Assembly: GCA_947175845.1 (NCBI GenBank)
Contig: CAMWOK010000002.1
Coordinates: 1-34,671 of the forward strand
Direction of reading: 5' to 3'
Length of the DNA: 34,671 bases
From: an uncultured Lachnospiraceae bacterium
GTDB taxonomy: Bacteria; Bacillota; Clostridia; Lachnospirales; Lachnospiraceae
This document shows positions 30,160-34,671 of this stretch, piece by piece. Both the position numbers and the translations under genes were made by a program. Under the pieces are notes generated by a model that saw only the letters and a program-made list of their open reading frames with translations, was not told where the DNA came from and ran no database searches. Each line of letters starts with the position of its first letter. The first letter of the stretch is position 1.

Positions 30160-31890
30160 CTAAATATTTTTAAACAGATGAACCTCCGCCCTGAGCTCGT
30201 TGGAAATCTCCTGGTTGCTCTCCGCGCGGCTGCGGATGCCCGCCAGCGCCTCCACGAGATGGGACGTGTTGTTCGCGACGATAGTGACGCCCTGCGCGTT
30301 CTCCTCCACGGCGGTGTTGATGCCGTTGATACCGTCTGTGATCTGCGATATGGTCTCCTCGAGATTCTGCGATTTGCCGCTGAAATCACCAATCATGCTG
30401 TCGATGCTGTCCGCGTCGTTGTGGTACTGGCTTGCGATATCGACAAACTTATCGTAGTCGACAAGGACTGCCGTGTCGATGAAGTTCAACATCTCGTTGG
30501 CATTGCGCGCGAGCTCCTCGACCGCCTGCGTCACAGCCACGCTGATGTGCTGGATATTGTTTGCCGTATCGCGGCTGTTGTCCGCGAGCACGCGAATCTC
30601 GTCCGCCACCACCGCAAATCCTTTTCCTGCATCCCCCGCGCGCGCCGCCTCAATCGAAGCGTTCAGCGCAAGCAGGTTCGTCTGGCTGGAAATGCTCAAA
30701 ATCTCACTGGTCAGGCCATTGATCTTCTCGACACTGCGGCTGTTTGCAATCGCGCTCTCAAGAAGCTCCCTGTTCGAGGTCATCATGCCGACGGTGTTCT
30801 TCTTGCTGTTCACCGCCTCTGCCCGGAAGCTCTGCGCCTTGTTCCTGATATCACTGACAATCCCGGAGCCTTCCCCGGCCCTGCCGCGCATATCCCTGGC
30901 AAGCTCAAGCACGTCCTGCGAGCTCTGTGTGACCCGCTCAAGCGTTGCCGCGATCTCCTCCATGCTCGCAGACATCTGCTCCATGGTGGCTGACACATCG
31001 CCCGCGCTCGACTCGGACAGCCTGATACTGTCATTGATGGCGCCCACATGCGCTTCCATAGTGTCGGAGCTGGTCTGGATCTTTTTCATGACCATCTGGA
31101 GCTGGTCGACAAAATTGTTGACCCCGCCCACCAGCTGCGCGACCTCGTCATGCGTCCTGATGCGGATTCTCTGTGTCAGGTCGCCGTTGTTGTTCTGTAT
31201 CTCGCCGATCATCTGGTTGAGCTGCGACGCCGCATCCTTTGCCGGCTTCACGATCGACAGGCTGACCACCAGAATCATCAAAACCGCCACCGCCACAAAC
31301 AGCACACTGATCACACAGGACGCCCCATAGAGCCATGTCGCTTCCGCAACCCGGCTGTCCGCAAGCGTCTGCGCCTCAAGCGTTAACGTCTCCGCAAACA
31401 CTGCCTGCTTCTCCTGCATGGCCAGCACAATCTCGCGCATCTGCGCGTTCGACGCTATGGCGCTTTCCTTGTCCCCCGCCAGGTAGAGACTCGCAATCTG
31501 CTTGATATTCTTCTCGAGCGGTGCGAACTGATTTTTGTACTCCTGCAGCGCCCGCGTCAGTTCCGCATTGTTCAATTCCGCACACAGCTTCTCCATCTTT
31601 GCAAACGCGGCATCGATCGGATCGAGCACATCAGACACCGTGTTTGCAAGCCTTGTAGACGACTCCTCGCTCAGCGAAAGCACAATCAGATTTCCATACA
31701 GCCGGCTCTCCCCTACATTTTTTGTGACAATCTCATTCTGTGCCAGCAGCTGCATATACGTGTCTGATATCTGGATCACTGCATCTTTGGCGTCTAATAT
31801 TCCTCTGGAAGAAAAGTACGTATTTACCAGAAAAACGGCAAGTAATACTGTGAGCATAGAATAGATCTTGATACTAATGTGTTTTCTCAT
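30160..31890 (-). CDS. methyl-accepting chemotaxis protein
   Basis: 576 residues. TM1 is at about 8-28, followed by an extracellular four-helix-bundle-type sensor domain (about 30-190), TM2 at about 190-215, and a HAMP region (SIVKPAKDAASQLNQMIGEI). The signalling domain has the conserved hairpin tip ILSISSQTNLLALNASIEAARAGDAGKGFAVVADEIRVLADNS, where CheA and CheW bind. No C-terminal CheR-binding pentapeptide is present (it ends HLFKNI). The ligand is unknown. GAGAGGA precedes the ATG. It stands between uvrA and the LytM-like gene, probably as its own transcription unit. I see no strong terminator after it. Confidence 0.95.
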   Translation of the reverse strand: MRKHISIKIYSMLTVLLAVFLVNTYFSSRGILDAKDAVIQISDTYMQLLAQNEIVTKNVGESRLYGNLIVLSLSEESSTRLANTVSDVLDPIDAAFAKMEKLCAELNNAELTRALQEYKNQFAPLEKNIKQIASLYLAGDKESAIASNAQMREIVLAMQEKQAVFAETLTLEAQTLADSRVAEATWLYGASCVISVLFVAVAVLMILVVSLSIVKPAKDAASQLNQMIGEIQNNNGDLTQRIRIRTHDEVAQLVGGVNNFVDQLQMVMKKIQTSSDTMEAHVGAINDSIRLSESSAGDVSATMEQMSASMEEIAATLERVTQSSQDVLELARDMRGRAGEGSGIVSDIRNKAQSFRAEAVNSKKNTVGMMTSNRELLESAIANSRSVEKINGLTSEILSISSQTNLLALNASIEAARAGDAGKGFAVVADEIRVLADNSRDTANNIQHISVAVTQAVEELARNANEMLNFIDTAVLVDYDKFVDIASQYHNDADSIDSMIGDFSGKSQNLEETISQITDGINGINTAVEENAQGVTIVANNTSHLVEALAGIRSRAESNQEISNELRAEVHLFKNI

Positions 31891-32007
31891 TTTGAATCAT
31901 CCTCTCATTTCATTTTTAATGCTCTAACAGATCCGCCCGATATTTGCTAACTTCCGCTTGTGCACTTTTGCCTATCTTAGCGCCTTTCTGCATCACTGTT
32001 CTCTATC

Positions 32008-32013
32008 ATTGTA
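32008..32013 (-). promoter_or_regulatory. possible extended -10 promoter of the chemotaxis gene
   Basis: TGATACAAT on the minus strand (TACAAT at 32008-32013 preceded by TG-N) fits an extended -10, but the -35 is poor. The leader of about 115 nt contains GCTAA/TTAGC (31946-31950/31977-31981), an imperfect stem. Confidence 0.4.
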
Positions 32014-32057
32014 TCACACCGTTTTTCATTTTTACAGATTTTTAATAATTTTTTTCT

Positions 32058-34671
32058 CTAACTCCTATCTGCCTGCTTCAGCCCAGCCTTTTCCAGCATA
32101 CGCTTCACGTAGATGCCGGTGTAGGACGCAGGGCACTCCGCGATAACCTCCGGTGTCCCCTCCGCGATCACGGTGCCTCCGCCGTCTCCGCCCTCCGGAC
32201 CGATATCTATGATGTAGTCCGCCGTCTTTATCACGTCGAGGTTGTGCTCGATGACCACCACGGTGTTTCCGCCCTCCGCGAGGCGCAGCAGGATCTCGAC
32301 AAGCTTGTGGACATCCGCAAAGTGAAGCCCTGTCGTCGGCTCGTCCAGAATGTAGATGGTCTTTCCGGTGCTTCTGCGGCTCAGCTCCGTCGCAAGCTTG
32401 ATGCGCTGCGCCTCGCCGCCGGAAAGCGTGGTCGAGGGCTGCCCCAGCTTGATATAGGAGAGTCCCACATCATACAGAGTCTCAATCTTCCTTTTAATAG
32501 AAGGAACTGGCTCAAAAAAGGTCATGGCTTCCTCGACAGTCATGTCCAGCACGTCATAGATGCTTTTCCCCTTGTACTTTACGTCGAGCGTCTCCCTGTT
32601 GTAGCGCTTTCCCTGACAGACCTCACAGGGCACGTACACGTCGGGAAGAAAATGCATCTCAATCTTGATGATGCCGTCGCCGCCGCACGCCTCACAGCGT
32701 CCGCCTTTCACGTTAAAACTGAACCGCCCCTTGCTGTAACCCTTTGCTTTCGCGTCGACGGTCGAGGCAAACAAATCCCGGATCTGGTCGAACACACCTG
32801 TGTAGGTTGCCGGGTTGGAGCGCGGTGTCCTGCCAATCGGAGACTGGTCGATCGCGATCACCTTATCGAGCTGATCCACTCCGTCAATCTTCTTAAACTT
32901 GCCCGGAATTGTGCGCGCTCTGTTGAGTTTCTTTGCGAGATACTTGTACAGGATCTCGTTCACAAGAGACGATTTCCCGGATCCGGAAACCCCTGTCACA
33001 CAGGTAAATACGCCGAGCGGAAACTTCACGTCAATATTTTTGAGATTATTTTCTGCCGCGCCCTTCACCGTGAGCCAGCCCGTCGGTTTTCGCCGGTTCT
33101 CCGGCACCGGGATCTGGATTTTCCCACTCAGGTACTGGCCTGTGATGGACTCCGGCACCTGCATAATCTCCTGCGCGGTTCCCTGCGCGATCACCTCTCC
33201 GCCGTGCTCGCCCGCGCCGGGGCCGATATCGATCACATGGTCTGCAGCCAGCATGGTGTCCTCGTCGTGCTCCACCACCAGAAGGGTGTTGCCCAGCCCC
33301 TGCAGGTTGCGCAGCGCGGCAAGCAGCTTGTCGTTGTCCCGCTGGTGCAGACCGATGCTCGGCTCGTCCAGGATATAGCACACGCCGACAAGTCCCGACC
33401 CGATCTGCGTCGCCAGGCGGATGCGCTGCGCCTCACCGCCCGAAAGGGAAGCAGTCCCTCTTGACAGACACAGGTATTCCAGCCCCACGCTTGCGAGGAA
33501 CCCGACCCGCGCACGTATCTCTTTCAAAATACGCTTTCCGATCAGCTGCTGCTGGCTGGTCAGCTCCATCGTATCGAGAAAGCGGCAGAGGTTTGTGATG
33601 GACATGGAGGTGATCTCGTAAATATTTTTGTCGCAGACCGTCACCGCCAGGGACGTCTTTTTCAGGCGCCTTCCACCGCACTCCTTGCAGGGCGTGATGC
33701 GCATAAACGTCTCGTACTCCTGTTTGATACCCTCCGACGCAGTCTCGCGGTATCTGCGCTCCACGTTCTTGAGCAGTCCCTCAAACGCCACGGGATACGT
33801 CCCCTCCCCGCGCTGTCCCTTATAGTACACGGTGACTTCCCTGCCCTTTGTGCCGTTTATCAGAACATCTTTCACCGATTCTGACAGCTCCTCGAACGGC
33901 GTGTCAAGCGAAAAATCGTACGCCTTGCACAGCGCCTGCAAAATCGCGTTGGTGAAGCTGCCTTTGTCCGCACAGGACTGCCAGCCCATGACCGCTATCG
34001 CCCCCTGACTGATACTCAAGCTCTTGTCCGGCACGATCAGGTCCAGATCAAACTCCATCTTATAGCCGAGTCCAAAACACTCCGGGCAGGCGCCGAACGG
34101 ATTGTTGAACGAGAAACTTCTCGGTTCCACCTCGTCGATGCTGATGTTGCAGTCCGGGCAGGCAAAGCTGTCGGAGAAATTCATCATCTCACCGTCGATC
34201 ACGTCGACCATCAGCAGTCCTTCCGAGAGCGCCATGACATTCTCGATGGAGTCGGTCAGCCTGCGCTCGACGCCCTCCTTCACGGCAATTCTGTCCACGA
34301 TAATCTCAATATTGTGCTTGATGTTTTTTTCCAGCTTAATCTCCTCGGCCAAGTCATACAGATTCCCGTCAATGCGGACGCGCACATAACCGCTCTTCTT
34401 CGCCCGGTCAAGCACCTTGGCGTGCTCGCCCTTCCTGCCGCGCACCACGGGCGCAAGCAGCTGAAGTTTCGTGCCCTGCGGCAGCTCCATAATCTGATCC
34501 ACCATCTGATCGACCGTCTGGCGTTTGATCGCACGGCCACAGTTCGGGCAGTGCGGTATCCCGATGCGCGCGTACAGCAGCCTGAAATAGTCATAGATCT
34601 CTGTCACGGTCCCCACTGTGGAGCGGGGATTCCGGTTGGTGGATTTCTGGTCAATGGAAATCGCAGGGGGC
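32058..34671 (-). CDS. uvrA: excinuclease ABC subunit A, 5' end outside the window
   Basis: About 870 residues are visible, reading from the window edge (PPAISIDQKSTNRNPRS) to the stop; some 70 N-terminal residues, including the first Walker A, lie beyond 34671. Seen are zinc motifs (CPNCGRAIK, CPDCNISI...CPECFGLG, CEACGGDG...CEVCQGKRY), the second Walker A GVSGSGKSSLVNEIL, both signatures LSGGEAQRI(R/K)LAT, and both Walker B motifs LDEPSIGLH and LDEPTTGLH. UvrA finds DNA lesions with UvrB in nucleotide excision repair. The internal GTG at 34616 is not a start, since UvrA homology continues through it. uvrB usually precedes it and is not visible here. Confidence 0.97.
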   Translation of the reverse strand, partial: PPAISIDQKSTNRNPRSTVGTVTEIYDYFRLLYARIGIPHCPNCGRAIKRQTVDQMVDQIMELPQGTKLQLLAPVVRGRKGEHAKVLDRAKKSGYVRVRIDGNLYDLAEEIKLEKNIKHNIEIIVDRIAVKEGVERRLTDSIENVMALSEGLLMVDVIDGEMMNFSDSFACPDCNISIDEVEPRSFSFNNPFGACPECFGLGYKMEFDLDLIVPDKSLSISQGAIAVMGWQSCADKGSFTNAILQALCKAYDFSLDTPFEELSESVKDVLINGTKGREVTVYYKGQRGEGTYPVAFEGLLKNVERRYRETASEGIKQEYETFMRITPCKECGGRRLKKTSLAVTVCDKNIYEITSMSITNLCRFLDTMELTSQQQLIGKRILKEIRARVGFLASVGLEYLCLSRGTASLSGGEAQRIRLATQIGSGLVGVCYILDEPSIGLHQRDNDKLLAALRNLQGLGNTLLVVEHDEDTMLAADHVIDIGPGAGEHGGEVIAQGTAQEIMQVPESITGQYLSGKIQIPVPENRRKPTGWLTVKGAAENNLKNIDVKFPLGVFTCVTGVSGSGKSSLVNEILYKYLAKKLNRARTIPGKFKKIDGVDQLDKVIAIDQSPIGRTPRSNPATYTGVFDQIRDLFASTVDAKAKGYSKGRFSFNVKGGRCEACGGDGIIKIEMHFLPDVYVPCEVCQGKRYNRETLDVKYKGKSIYDVLDMTVEEAMTFFEPVPSIKRKIETLYDVGLSYIKLGQPSTTLSGGEAQRIKLATELSRRSTGKTIYILDEPTTGLHFADVHKLVEILLRLAEGGNTVVVIEHNLDVIKTADYIIDIGPEGGDGGGTVIAEGTPEVIAECPASYTGIYVKRMLEKAGLKQADRS

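Noticed and set aside
31917..31943. SigD-like site on the plus strand (TAAT...GCCCGATAT) between the chemotaxis gene and uvrA
   Set aside because: It points into the antisense of uvrA, and both boxes are imperfect; no gene would be served.
31891..32057. c-di-GMP riboswitch in the chemotaxis gene leader
   Set aside because: Riboswitches of this class often precede such genes, but I find only one short stem and none of the conserved loop sequence.
32244..33464. 406-codon open frame on the plus strand
   Set aside because: It is the antisense shadow of uvrA, which keeps every motif on the minus strand in the same region.

Overview
The window is the chromosome of a motile, Gram-positive gut-type Clostridia, most likely a Lachnospiraceae of the Roseburia/Eubacterium kind. 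Grounds: the cdaA-ybbR-glmM set, a TIGR03826/YvyF flagellar-operon protein, an MreB/Mbl gene next to FlgF/FlgG-type rod genes (the mbl-flhO-flhP order of Bacillus), a Spo0A-type DNA-binding domain, and purine-rich GGAGG ribosome binding sites throughout. Every gene I can support lies on the minus strand; plus-strand open frames are shadows. Genes are described below in transcription order, from high to low coordinates.

Right edge, 28.8-34.7 kb: a 5'-truncated uvrA, a methyl-accepting chemotaxis protein, then a two-gene unit with its own sigma-A promoter and terminator encoding a degenerate LytM/M23 membrane protein and a bactofilin. An in-phase 14-bp tandem repeat sits just upstream of that promoter.

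Middle, 16.4-28.8 kb: a 394-bp AT-rich leader holding two sigma-A-like promoters and one near-consensus sigma-28 promoter drives mreB/mbl, flgF, flgG and a rod-binding (FlgJ N-terminal-like) gene. Then follow recD2, comFC, yvyF, two uncharacterised membrane-protein genes, cdaA-ybbR-glmM (c-di-AMP synthesis and peptidoglycan precursor supply) and ptsH, which ends in a hairpin.

Left, 0.15-16.4 kb: a surface/exopolysaccharide cluster. It has nucleotide-sugar genes (rmlD-like reductase, gmd, fcl, which make GDP-L-fucose from GDP-mannose), a receiver-less Spo0A-type regulator, a GtrB-like polyprenyl-phosphate glycosyltransferase, a polyprenyl-P sugar-phosphate transferase that primes synthesis, a Wzz-like chain-length protein with a degenerate kinase-like tail, an EpsG-type polymerase, five or six further glycosyltransferases, and a PglK/MsbA-like ABC flippase candidate. 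No Wzx flippase, no rmlABC and no manBC are visible in the window.

The most notable non-coding finding is a 176-bp imperfect palindrome flanked by CTAG on both sides, inserted exactly between the gmd stop codon and the fcl ribosome binding site. Its arm differences are biased so that they form G-U pairs only in the transcribed strand. Removing it leaves a 14-nt gmd-fcl gap. The other leading observations are the orphan Spo0A DNA-binding domain inside the polysaccharide operon, the sigma-28 promoter ahead of mreB, the pseudokinase-like tail on the Wzz protein, and the tandem repeat upstream of the bactofilin operon.
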